Assembly (NCBI GenBank): GCA_000733355.1
Contig: JNVV01000024.1
Coordinates: forward strand, 95,262-159,261
Length of the DNA stretch: 64,000 nucleotides
Reading direction: 5' to 3'
Source of the DNA: Falciphora oryzae
Lineage: Eukaryota > Ascomycota > Sordariomycetes > Magnaporthales > Magnaporthaceae
The notes beneath the pieces were generated by a model. That model did no database searches. It was not told the DNA's origin and was given only the letters and a program-made list of their open reading frames with translations. The position numbers and the translations under genes were made by a program. This document shows positions 1 to 9,813 of this stretch, in pieces. Position 1 is the first letter of the stretch; each line of letters opens with the position of its first letter.

Positions 1-2992
1 CATAGTTGCAGCGCTCCTTCGGCGATAACGGACACGGTGCCGTCGATTGCTTTATTGCGTAGCTACCTCCACAGGTACGTAAGGAGAACCAGAAAGTCGG
101 CGTCACGTGAGATGGTCGTCCGGCAGTCCCTTGGCCAGGGGCGGCGCCTGACATGGGGAGCTTGGGGTGCATGGGGGGATTCGGAAAGTTATGCACGTCA
201 GGCAGCTGTTATCAAACAGCACGCCCGCGTTACTCCCTATGACATGGGCCGACGATGGCACGAGTGGCCACAGCCCCAACCTCCCCAGTGTGGGTGGAGG
301 GCAGCGAGAAAAAAAGAAGAGCAAGTCCTGGAGGGGCAAAGCTGACTGCGGGCAGCCGCCGGACGGAAGTGGGTGCAGGGCAAGGGAGGGCAGCTCGACG
401 CAGAGAGCAAGGGGTGGTCAGATCTCAGTTCTCACAAGTGCTGGATGCGAAGCGGCTGGAAAAAACGGAAACCATTCCCCTCCAGCAACCCAAGCCGTCC
501 AAGCGTCTTCCTGTCCAGCGCCGTGGCGCCGCCCAACGTTTGCTGTTGGGCCGGATCAGCCTCGGTGGGGCCCCAGACCCACTTATGTTTCCTCCAAACA
601 CCACACGCGATATTTTGATGTGAGGAATCAGCTTTCGCATATGACGACAGCCACTTTTTTCTTCTGGGAGGAAAAGATTCCGTCTAGATACGAGGGGAGT
701 TTCTAGTAAATTTGTTTGGGGGGAAGTCCAATCTTCCACCTGCTCCAGCAGCACCTCCGTAGAAGACCATCCAAGCCATGAGCTCAAGGTGAGGTGCCGC
801 CAGACAAAACTGCAAACGCCGCCTGCCGCCACCAAACGATGGAGCTGGGCGCGCCGGCAGCCCAAATAAGGCCGATTGAACCTTATCATTTCTGGGTTAG
901 AGACCGTTTTCCCGGTCCCTCCCGCGTCTGCTGCTTGGTCGAGATCTGATCAACTCGGAAGCGATCCCGAGAGACCAAGAAAATTAGTATGCTGGCTCAG
1001 CAAGAGAAGTGTTCCCGGTTCCCGGGTAGAAATCACGAAGGACGCACTTTAGATCTAAACAACAGTTCCATCCCTGTCCTCGTCAACGAAACCACGCGGG
1101 AAAAGGAGGACTATCCGAGATGATCTGAGGATGTATCCGCAATACGAAACATTTTCTCTGGCGGAGGCGTGTATGTTGACAAAGAGCGACCACGGGATGG
1201 CTGTCTTTCCCCTATTTCAACAGTTGGGCTACCCGTTCAACCTCTTTTCTTCTTTATCAAAGCCACCTCGTTCGCTCGAGATAATTACCCATCGACAAGA
1301 AATATTTCCAAGATTCGTTTGGAGCCCTGTCGGTTTCCCCCTCGCGAGACAACACCACCCACTGCGTTGTTTGTCGTCCTTCCCTAGATATCTCGAGGCC
1401 TCTGAGGGGCAAACGGTAGGAACCCCGACCAGCAGGTGTCTCTCCCATTGCCGTGTAAGTGCCAACACCATCAGAGGCCTTCGGGCGGTTCTGGCCCTTC
1501 TTTCTTGTCATCGCCCGGAAACATCTTCTCTCAACACCTCGGGAAAGCACCAGCCAGCGGGAGGGGGCCCAGTCCAGTCATACTGTTGCCCATGTCCCCG
1601 CAAACCTGCGTCAAGGGCCGGGTGCTGGCAGCCTCGGGCCTGACCGCAAAGACGGGAGCCCCTGATGGAGTACCCGATAGTGCCAGATATACTGACTGGC
1701 CCATCGACTTCGGAGAATAGGATAGATTACGGCGCAGAATAGGACGCCCGGCCCCGCTGTGCCCCGTGTGTGTCCGTCGCGCCGGGTCCTTCGAGAACCA
1801 TCGGCGGCAACCCGTGGTGTCTAGACAGCCAGTGGTTCAGTGTCGGCTCCTTCACCGCTTCTTAGGCTCGCCTCCCTCCGAACGCGCCTATCCGTCCGGA
1901 CGCCTTCAACAGCCCCAAGACGCCCTGGGACTCCCTCAGGGGTAGTAGCAGCGTGGTGACACGATTGACTCTTGACGACAACCCAACGCTCCACTGGGCA
2001 ATGTGCAAGGTCAGTAGGACGACCCCCGTGGCCCATCAGGGAGGGAGATGGCTGCGATGTTGTGCAACTGTCCAGCTTCACCGACACAGAAGCCCGAGGC
2101 ACAGGCCGATGTTGATGGTATCGTAACACCCTGAGCAGGTCGAGAAGCCGACGAGCCTGGGCCAGCCTGCAGCCCCCGCCGCCCCGCGCAGGGCCGACTC
2201 CGATGGTATCAGAAAGAGGAGGCTCCAGAAAAGGCGGAGGGAGAGGGAGGAGGAGATGGCCGGTAGGAAAGTTGGAGTCCCGGAGGGCGTAGAGAACGCA
2301 GACAGGTTCTCATATATACATGCACATGTTGGCGGCGGCGCTGTCGCGGATGTCTTTGCTTTCTGCCCTCCTTGGAGGAGCCAAGGGATTCCTCTGATTC
2401 GGCATCAGACGCACAGCCACCCCTCAAACAGCCCTCAGCTGGCCAACAACACTGGCAGCTGTAGCGGCGACCACTTGCGACAGCGGAGACGGTCCCACGC
2501 CCACAGGCAGAAACGGGCAGGAGCCGTCCACAGAACAACGAGAGAAAACACCAACACCAAGAAACGCGGCCCAACCTCGCAAGGCAGCAAACGTCGAGAC
2601 GGCCACAAAATGGGGTCGGCATCTGAAGAAACCTGCCCGTCTACTGTGGGATGCCAGCAAGTAGAGGTCAACGGTGGACACTCTCCGTTTGCCCCAGGGC
2701 TCCTCACCGCAGTACGCGCAGCTCCGTTTTCCTTCCTTGCTTTTTTTCCGCCTTTTCCTTTGTCCGAGCCACAGCTGTCACATTCCCATCAGGCTCTGGG
2801 CATCACGGGCTTGCCAACACCCATGTTGGGCCTCCATCAGCGCTGATGACACCCCTACCCCTTCCCTTGCATGCGTCATGCATAGCGCACACCTCCTACT
2901 ACGCTGCTCACAAGCGACAGTATCACATACGACGCGCGCCGTGCTTTGAGACTATACTTGCCTAACTTGCTTTTTGCGTCCGGTCCATACAG
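1..2992. other. Left-flank region without a convincing gene
   Basis: Both strands carry only short open frames with no recognisable domain and little third-position C/G bias. The last few hundred bases should include the promoter and the missing 5' exon of the SANT-domain gene that follows. A plausible intron end, with a CTAAC branch-like motif near 2963 and CATACAG ending at 2992, sits at the right edge. I could not identify the matching donor or the start codon. Confidence 0.5.
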
Positions 2993-5827
2993 CCCGACCA
3001 GCCGAGCCTGGGCCCCCACGTCAACGGCGGCCGACAGTTTCTTGACACGCAGCCGCCAGCAAACGCCCTGCCCACCATCGACAGCCTCTCATTGGCCCCC
3101 GCTGCAGCCAGGCTTGAGTGGGAGCAAGATGTCGACAAGCGAGCGCCGCAGCAGCAGCAGCACCAGTACCAGGATCAGCGCCAGCCAGCTGAGGGCCCCT
3201 TGTCGCTGACCCAAGGCGCAACCAACCCACCGCCGCTGCAGCAAGAGCCACACCTACCTACAGGGCCTGGCCATGAGCACCCCATCCCCTCCGTTCTGGC
3301 TGAAACTGGCGGGCCGCACTCGCTCGCGGCACTGTCCCTCTCCACCGGGCACCCCTGGCAGCCCCAGCACCTCCAGAAGCTCACCTGGCCGGCGGCCGGG
3401 GTGGCGGTGAACGATGCGTCGCTGGGGCCGTTGGACGACCGCGCGGGATCGTACATACAGCATGGCGGCGTCAACCCCTCCTTCCAGCCCAACGGCTTCG
3501 ACAGGCGTGGTCATGGCCATGAAGGAGCGGGAGGGGTGGGCTCGGCGTCACTTGCTGCCGCCCCCAGCTTCGGCTCGCTGGCGCCGCAGCAGCAGGCGGT
3601 AGAAGCATTTGATAACCAGGCCGGCGGCTCCTTCTCCACACCGCATGATGGGTGGGCCATGCAGGTCGACCAGGCCCAGGCACACGAGCCGCATTATGAC
3701 CAACAGCCTATAACACACCACCCGGGCCTGGCTGCCACGTTCTGGCCGTACCAGCACCAACATCAGCAGCACTCCCAGCAAGGGCAACATCAGCTGCCCA
3801 TCGACCCGGCAGCAGCCCTCGCAGCCGGGGCCTATCAACTGCAGGGACAGCACTGCCAGTGCTTTCACCCCCACCTCCCACAGGGCCAAGACGACCACAC
3901 CAGCCGCTCCGGCCTATCACACTTTGCCTATCACCCGTCACAGCCACTAGGGCAGGGGATAATCTTCCCTCCATCCCACAACCTGACCATGGTGCGCCGT
4001 GGCAGAAATAACGACGCTAGCGGCGTCAACGCGGGCTGCTACTCCTCCCCGTCCAGCCCCGAGCACCTCCCAGGGCACAACCCGTTCGACTTCGTCCCCT
4101 CGCAAGGTCTGACGTCCTTCAAGCCCGAGCCGCAGAGCCACCAGCTTGACACAAGCAACGAGCAGACCTTCTCCCAAAGCTGCTGGGTGACCACGCCGCC
4201 GCCATCAAGAGGCCAGTGGCCAGTCGATACCACGCAGTGTGCGGGCGACATCATGTTCCAGCAGGAGCAGCCGACGTGCCACGGCCTTCCCGCGGACGGC
4301 TGGTACTCCAGAGCGTCCGACTCGGGCAGCAACCACATTGCGACGGTCTCGCCCAAGGACATTCGGTTCTCGTCGGTGGCGGCGCCGGCGTCGGACGAGC
4401 CGTTCCGCGCGAACCTGTTCGGCACAGCCGGCGGCCACGACAACGACGACGGCCCGTACGCCGGGGACGCCCAGGCCGACCCCTCGAAGCTGTACCTCGA
4501 CCGCGCATCCCCCTCGCTGCCAAGTTCCCACTGGCCGCAGCAGCAGCACGCCGCCTTTGCCGCCGAGCCCACGGTTCAGTCCAACCAGGAGCTCTTCTAC
4601 CTGGCCATGCCTGAAGGCAGAGGTGCTCTGGTCGGCAACAACGGCACGGCCGACGGGAACAGACGGTCGAGCAGGGACAAGACCTCGTCGTCCGCCAGAC
4701 AGAAGAAGCCCAGCAGGGGCCACCAGAAGCAGGAGATCGCGCCCAAGCCACGCAAGAAACAGCCGTCGGAGGAGCCCCAAGGCCGCAGGGCGTCGGCGAT
4801 CCCAGAGCTGCGCCCAGGCGGCGCCGCCGTGAGCAGGAAAGGCTCGCTGTCCCAGCAGGGCACGCCGTCCGCAGCGGCCGCCGTGCTTCTGCCCTCGCCC
4901 GTGACGGACATGCACCAGCGCCCGGGCGCGGCGGAAGCCGGGGCGGCCAGGAGGCGGAGCAGCACGACAGGCAACAAGCTCAGGAGGCAGAGCGGCGCCG
5001 ACAGCAACGCCCAGCACCACTACCAGAACGAGTGGCAGATCCAGCCGAGGCCGAGCGCGTCGCCGCCACACCCGCAGCAGCGAGAGGACAACAATGCCAC
5101 GGTGATAGCATTGGCAGCAGCTCCGATGCCTCGCAGCCCAGCGGCACCAGCACCGCCATCAGCAGCTGAGAGTGTCCAGAGCACCCGGCAGCGCCGGGGC
5201 ACGCGGCGGCGGCGCGAGCCGGACACGCCGCCCGACAGCGCCGACGACGAGCATGACGACGACGACAACACCGCTGCCAAACGCAGCAGCAGCAGTCAGG
5301 TGCTCCCGGCCGGGTCGAGCAAGCACGCGCAGGACGAGTTCCTGCTGCGCATGCGGCGGCAGGGAGTGCCGTACAAGACCATCCTCGCCAACGGCAACTT
5401 TGGCGTCGAGGAGGCGACGCTGCGGACCCGCCACCGGTCCCTGGTCAAGCGGCCCGAGGAGCGGCCGAGGGTGCCCGAGTGGACTGCAGTTGACGTGAGT
5501 GCTTTCCCCTCACCCTACCTCCCCTCTCTCCGTTGTCGTGTAGTCCTACCAACATCCCCGCTGACAGGAAGAAAAAAAAAATCTTCGGAACAGGACAAAC
5601 TCCTCGAGCGAGCCGTACTCGACCTCAACGCGGAGCGAAACAAGAACGACAGGGTCGTGATCCCCTGGGCCAAGGTCGGCCCGTACATCAAGAAGAACGG
5701 CGGCACGCACGAGTTCGGCCCGCAGGCCTGCCACAAGCGGTGGGACGAGCTGGTCGCCAGCATGAAGGCGCGGGGGGTCCCAATGGATCAGAAGAGGACT
5801 AGTGGCCGTGGTCGGAGTTCCCGGTGA
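2993..5827 (+). CDS. SANT/Myb-like DNA-binding protein with long low-complexity N-terminus; 5' end unresolved
   Basis: This is a probable nuclear DNA- or chromatin-binding protein. The first ~700 residues are rich in Gln, His, Pro, Ser and Gly and contain basic patches. The C-terminus has two conserved-looking blocks: a helical block beginning DEFLLRMRRQGVPYKTILAN, then a SANT-like block (DKLLERAVLDL, then VVIPWAKVGPYI and CHKRWDEL). This arrangement is common in uncharacterised fungal Myb-like proteins. The frame is open from 2966 with no ATG before 3092, where the codon is TTG, so an upstream exon probably joins at about 2993. I infer an intron at 5495-5593 (GTGAGT donor, CTGAC branch at 5561, CAG acceptor). 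It is 99 nt and stop-free, and its removal joins EWTAVD directly to DKLLERAV as the domain needs. The stop is TGA at 5825. DNA target and function are unknown. Confidence 0.7.
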   Translation, partial: PDQPSLGPHVNGGRQFLDTQPPANALPTIDSLSLAPAAARLEWEQDVDKRAPQQQQHQYQDQRQPAEGPLSLTQGATNPPPLQQEPHLPTGPGHEHPIPSVLAETGGPHSLAALSLSTGHPWQPQHLQKLTWPAAGVAVNDASLGPLDDRAGSYIQHGGVNPSFQPNGFDRRGHGHEGAGGVGSASLAAAPSFGSLAPQQQAVEAFDNQAGGSFSTPHDGWAMQVDQAQAHEPHYDQQPITHHPGLAATFWPYQHQHQQHSQQGQHQLPIDPAAALAAGAYQLQGQHCQCFHPHLPQGQDDHTSRSGLSHFAYHPSQPLGQGIIFPPSHNLTMVRRGRNNDASGVNAGCYSSPSSPEHLPGHNPFDFVPSQGLTSFKPEPQSHQLDTSNEQTFSQSCWVTTPPPSRGQWPVDTTQCAGDIMFQQEQPTCHGLPADGWYSRASDSGSNHIATVSPKDIRFSSVAAPASDEPFRANLFGTAGGHDNDDGPYAGDAQADPSKLYLDRASPSLPSSHWPQQQHAAFAAEPTVQSNQELFYLAMPEGRGALVGNNGTADGNRRSSRDKTSSSARQKKPSRGHQKQEIAPKPRKKQPSEEPQGRRASAIPELRPGGAAVSRKGSLSQQGTPSAAAAVLLPSPVTDMHQRPGAAEAGAARRRSSTTGNKLRRQSGADSNAQHHYQNEWQIQPRPSASPPHPQQREDNNATVIALAAAPMPRSPAAPAPPSAAESVQSTRQRRGTRRRREPDTPPDSADDEHDDDDNTAAKRSSSSQVLPAGSSKHAQDEFLLRMRRQGVPYKTILANGNFGVEEATLRTRHRSLVKRPEERPRVPEWTAVDVSAFPSPYLPSLRCRVVLPTSPLTGRKKKSSEQDKLLERAVLDLNAERNKNDRVVIPWAKVGPYIKKNGGTHEFGPQACHKRWDELVASMKARGVPMDQKRTSGRGRSSR

Positions 5828-6168
5828 TGATAACGAGGGAGGGCTGGAGGTTTAGAGAGAGAAAAAAAAATTGTGAAGAACAGGATGGCGACCGGGAGGG
5901 GAACATGATCCATGGAATGGACAGGGATAGATTTAGGTGCTCACGGACACCACCGCAAAAGCTTTCTGTACTGTTGTTGTTTACCACGTTTGTTTGTTCT
6001 CGTCGTATACAGGTCGTAGGTACCCATTCATGGCAATAGTACCAGTGCCAGGAAAATCACCTTGTTTGTTCCTGTTCATTTGATATCTCCTAGATACTAG
6101 CTAGGAGCACCAGGCCACAACGTATATCGTGGGCCCTGCCAGGGCCAGGGACGTAAAAGAACAAGCAA
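5828..6168. other. Short convergent intergenic region
   Basis: This lies between the 3' ends of two convergent genes, the SANT-like gene (+) and the Ap4A phosphorylase gene (-). It holds the two 3' untranslated regions. I see no further gene in it. Confidence 0.6.
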
Positions 6169-7245
6169 TCATATCTTAGCAAGCACCCGCAGCAGCTGCC
6201 CCGGGTCCGCCCTCAGCGCGTCCCACTCGGCCTGCGACTTGACGAGCGCCGTGCCGGCCAGGACGGTGCCGTTGAGCGCCAGCCTGCCCACCTCCTCGCC
6301 ACCCTCGGCCGCAACAACAGGTCCGCCCTCGGACTTCCGCGGGCACAGCACCATGACGCCCCGGGTCATGGCGAGGTTGTAGCTGATGCGCGCCTCCCCC
6401 TCCTCCTGTGCGGCGGCCGCCGGCGTCCCGAGCACAGCCTCGCACGCCCGCCGGTACAGGCGCAGGTACGCCGCGTGCAGGGCCTCACCGCCACCATCGG
6501 GAGGGGATCCACCCCCACCAAGCCGCTCGACGAAGCAGCGGAAAGGCACGCCGTCGCCGTCGCCTCTCCGGCCCAGCACGTCCGCCAGCACCTCCCAGCC
6601 CTCCTCGGGCAGGCCGTCGCGCATGCGGTCGACGGGCAGCAGCTGCAGGTGGCGGTGCGGCTGACTGGCGCCGCTGTGCTCGCCGCTGTTGAAGAAGACG
6701 AACAGGCGCGGCCCGCCGTCCCCACTATCACCAGCCTGCCCCTGCTCGTACGCGTCGACGCACGCGCGCGCGGCGCCGAGGTCCGCGGCGGAAAGCAGGT
6801 GCGTCTGCGGCTGGAAGGCCGTGGTCGCGAGGATGAAGTGCTCGGGCACGATGGCGAACTTGTTCAGCACCAGGAGGTGGTCCGGCGGGTCGAGCTTGGC
6901 CACGACCAGGACGGGCGGCGGGTCGTCGAAGGGGTCGAACGGCGGCCGTTGGGCTGTTGGTGGCTTGGTCGAGGAGGAGGAGGAGGGTGGGGATGCGGGC
7001 TTCGGGGGCTTGGGCTTCGAGGCTAGCGCCGGGGAGAAGCGGAGTTGGAACTAGGAGGGATCGTCAGGCTCAGGGCGCGCGGGGATGGGGCGAGATGGGA
7101 GGGGGCCGCGGCTTACAGGGATGGAGTTGACATTGAGGATTGCGGCCTGCGTGGGGTAGAAGTTTACGTCGCCGTTGCTCTTCGCTCTGTTGAAAGTCGC
7201 CCGCACCAGTTCCGGCAGGTTAGCCGGTGCTCTTATTCTTGTCAT
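6169..7245 (-). CDS. Ap4A phosphorylase (ATP adenylyltransferase, APA1/APA2 type)
   Basis: The family cleaves diadenosine tetraphosphate with phosphate to ADP and ATP, controlling dinucleoside polyphosphate levels. Exon 1 (7245-7117) encodes 43 residues, including NLPELVRATFNRA and FYPTQAAILNVNSIP. An intron at 7116-7051 (GTAAGC to CTAG, 66 nt) separates it from exon 2 (7050-6169). The protein is 336 aa, about normal for the family. The HIT-like active-site block FFNSGEHSGASQPHRHLQLL holds the H-x-H-x-Q signature near residues 175-179. The substrate-binding stretch KLDPPDHLLVLNKFAIVPEH precedes it. A Pro/Ser-rich loop (about residues 55-85) is longer than usual. The ATG at 7245 matches the usual N-terminus of homologues. 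The gene is transcribed convergently toward the SANT-like gene. Confidence 0.93.
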
Positions 7246-7571
7246 GTCGAGGTATCTGTGCTGGCGTTTCCTAGGGGAAGTTGGGTGTCGCGGCGGGATG
7301 CATCAATGAAGTCGACAGGAGTGTATTGTGGATGACTAAGCAGCGAGTTGTCGTGAGGCCAAGCGCAGCATCAAGAGAAACAGAAAGTCAAGTTCGTATA
7401 CAAGTCAGGCCTGCGTAGTATAATCTGTCGGGGGTTGGTTGAAGTCGACTGCAGAAGAATAAGAGGCAACGCATCGATTACTATTAACAGCTGCCAGGAA
7501 ACCATGACCTCTATCCTCTATCCTATACGCCTCTAGCCTTGTACCACCGCCAGCCCAGCCCGAATACTCGA

Positions 7572-8777
7572 CTATATCCCCGGCAGTCCAATAACTCTGC
7601 GCAGCGCCGGAACCAATCTTGGGAGGATATAGACGCCGTAGAGGCCGATCAGCGCCACCAGGAGGCCCGTCAGCTATAAGGAAACAAATTGTGGTTAGCA
7701 AATGTGTCCATCATCAGTAATGAAGGGGGCGTATCCAAGTCTTACCTTCTCAAACCACGTGTGGAAGTAGATGGCCGTCATAAGGAGCATCCACATCGAG
7801 AGCGCAACGACCCCAGCCACGAACCTGCCGCCGAACCCCAGCGCAGCAGCACCAGCTCCACCCTCCACCCTCCTCCGCCCGTCCGTCCGATCCGCCTCCA
7901 CATCCACCCCCTTGACGGCCCCGTCGCCCATGACCACGGCGCGCGGGTCCCTGAAGAGCCCCTGCTCTCCCCTGCTGCAGCTGCTCCCCTCCCACGCGCG
8001 CATTGCGACCCAGCCCGCCTCCTGCAGCAGGAAGAAGCTGCCGAGGACGAGCAGGAACACGTGCCCGCTGATGTCGTGGCCGCCGCGCCACCGCCCGCCC
8101 GCGGTCCGGCACGCCGCGGCGCTGAAGATCTCGGCGGGGGACGCCTGCGCCAGCTGGCCGCCAATAGTGCTGGCCCGGACCTTCTGCTCCGCCTCCTCGC
8201 ACTTGCCGCCCGTGTACCGGAACCCGCGGTCGATGAGCGGCGGGCCAAAGAACCACTGCGTCACCAGCACCCACCAGCCCGTGACGAGCACCCACCGCAG
8301 CACCGCGCGGGCGCGCCTACTCCCCACCACATGCTGCTGCTGCTGCTGCTGCTGCCCTCCCCCTGCTGTTGTGTTGCCGCCGGTGTGGTGCGGGTGCGTC
8401 AGGACGAAAGCGACAAACGCCGCCGACACCCAGGCCCAGCCGCGCTTGACGAAGAGGACGTTGACGATGTTGTCCTTGCGCGCAAAGTACGACGGCGCGT
8501 CGGCCGCGCGCAGGGATTGCGAGGAAGCGTCGTAGACCGCGGACCGGACCTGCGGCGAGACGAGCGCGAAGACGGAGCCGAAGAGGAGGAGCGCCGGGTA
8601 CAGCGCCAGCACAGCGGACTCGGCGGGCGTCGGGAGGTGTGGCGGGTTGCGCCGGCGTGAGGAGGAGGATTGCGGGGGCGAGGCTGGCGCGGCAGGGTCG
8701 CCGTTGGCCGGGGTTGCTGCTGCTGCCATCTTGGACGGGCGTTGTCTGCCGGCTGGTGTTTGGGGGCCGTCGGCCAT
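7572..8777 (-). CDS. FIT2/SCS3-family fat storage-inducing protein
   Basis: This is an ER multi-pass membrane protein of the FIT family, which acts as an acyl-CoA diphosphatase needed for normal ER membranes and lipid-droplet budding. Exon 1 (8777-7746) encodes 344 residues. An intron at 7745-7674 (GTAAGA to TATAG, 72 nt) leads to a 33-codon last exon ending at 7572, giving 377 aa. Family hallmarks are HDISGHVFLL near residues 234-243 and YFHTWFEK near 337-344. These match the two conserved histidine motifs described for human FIT2. Several hydrophobic segments flank them, and the new C-terminus LTGLLVALIGLYGVYIL is a last membrane helix. A polyglutamine run (about residues 142-148) and a Gly-rich loop near 285-315 look lineage-specific. 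The start is the ATG at 8777; a second in-frame ATG lies 16 codons later. Confidence 0.92.
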
Positions 8778-9576
8778 GTTGTTGTTTTTTCAATCGCGCG
8801 CTTTCGTTTTCTCGGCGGGAGTCGAGATGGGCTGTCGTGTGATACGATGCGATTGGAGTAATAGAGGTCTTGACAATGACAGAACCTCGTTAGAGACTCG
8901 AAAAAGCTCGCTGTACCCTACGTGTCCTGATCTGGAGGCAAGCAAGGGAGCCGGAGTCGCTGGTCAACATGGCGTTGCGACGGTCGAGTCTTTGGAGTGG
9001 CATCCGATCCGCCCACATGACAATTTCCAGCGAGAAACGATGACGTTTTCAATTACAGCTTACAGGAGCAGCTGTCACGACCAATGTGGTGGATCAGGCA
9101 CATTGTGGCTTTGTCACTACTGCGCCACTCAATGCTGGTCGTGAATCAATGCGCAGAGCATGGGCTTTTGCGCCTCGACATTCACGTGTCACGATAGTTT
9201 TTCTGGGCGGTTCATAGATGTCAAATCGTGAGTTTGGTATGTTATCTACCTGTATTGCCACCGACTGCGCCGTAAACCCTCAGGTGCCTTTTAGGCCCTG
9301 TCCCAGAAGTGAAGAAAAAAAGGTGTGTAAAAAATGTGAGGAGCCTCTCGGACTCCTCAGAAGAAGTGAAGTTTCAAGGAAAAAAACACTAAGAAAAAAG
9401 TTGGAGGCGGCCGCCCAAGAACCATGCGAGAGGCTCTATGTACAGAAATGCCCGCTCCAGAGATGCTGCCTATGGGAGATTTTTGAGTAAAGAGAAAAAA
9501 GAGTTGCTTCGTGACTGATGCACCATGGGATATCATCAAAATGCAGGAAGTAGAAGAGAAGAATAGCGAGAAACAC
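8778..9576. other. Intergenic region with no convincing gene
   Basis: This is the FIT2-type gene's upstream region (its start is at 8777) and the 3' flank of the GH55 gene. The stretch 9577-9813 is treated separately as a possible GH55 extension. Only short, compositionally non-coding frames are present. Confidence 0.5.
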
Positions 9577-9813
9577 TCAGTGTTTGCGACGAGCCGCGCC
9601 ACAGGCAGGGCCGCTGGTGCCGGCAGTCGGGGCCGCAGCAGCAGCAGCGCTAGTCGAGTAGACGCCGGTGCTGAGAGGAAGATCAGCAGAAGCGATGCCA
9701 GTGGAGGCGGGCATGGTGCCGTTGTTGTTGCTGCCGCCAGCCGGAACAGTACCGTTTCCAGCACCCGAGCCCCGGTTGCCGTAGTGGTCATCATCACCGT
9801 CACCGACCTGCTC
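9577..9813 (-). other. In-frame coding-like extension behind the GH55 stop codon
   Basis: Directly after the GH55 TAG, the same frame stays open for 78 codons to a TGA at 9579-9577. Nearly all third positions are C, G or T. The predicted peptide is Gly/Ser/Asn-rich, then Ala/Thr/Ser-rich, and ends in a short basic tail (RRKH). It could be a low-complexity C-terminal tail reached by stop readthrough, a recent nonsense mutation or a sequencing error. A CTTAG acceptor coincides with the stop, but I found no credible phase-0 donor upstream. Confidence 0.45.

Noticed and set aside
1131..1643. 170-codon plus-strand frame in the left flank
   Set aside because: No homology pattern, weak codon bias and overlapping frames on both strands.
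7689..8660. 323-codon plus-strand frame over the FIT2-type gene
   Set aside because: It is antisense to a well-supported gene and has Arg/Pro/His-rich low-complexity translation.
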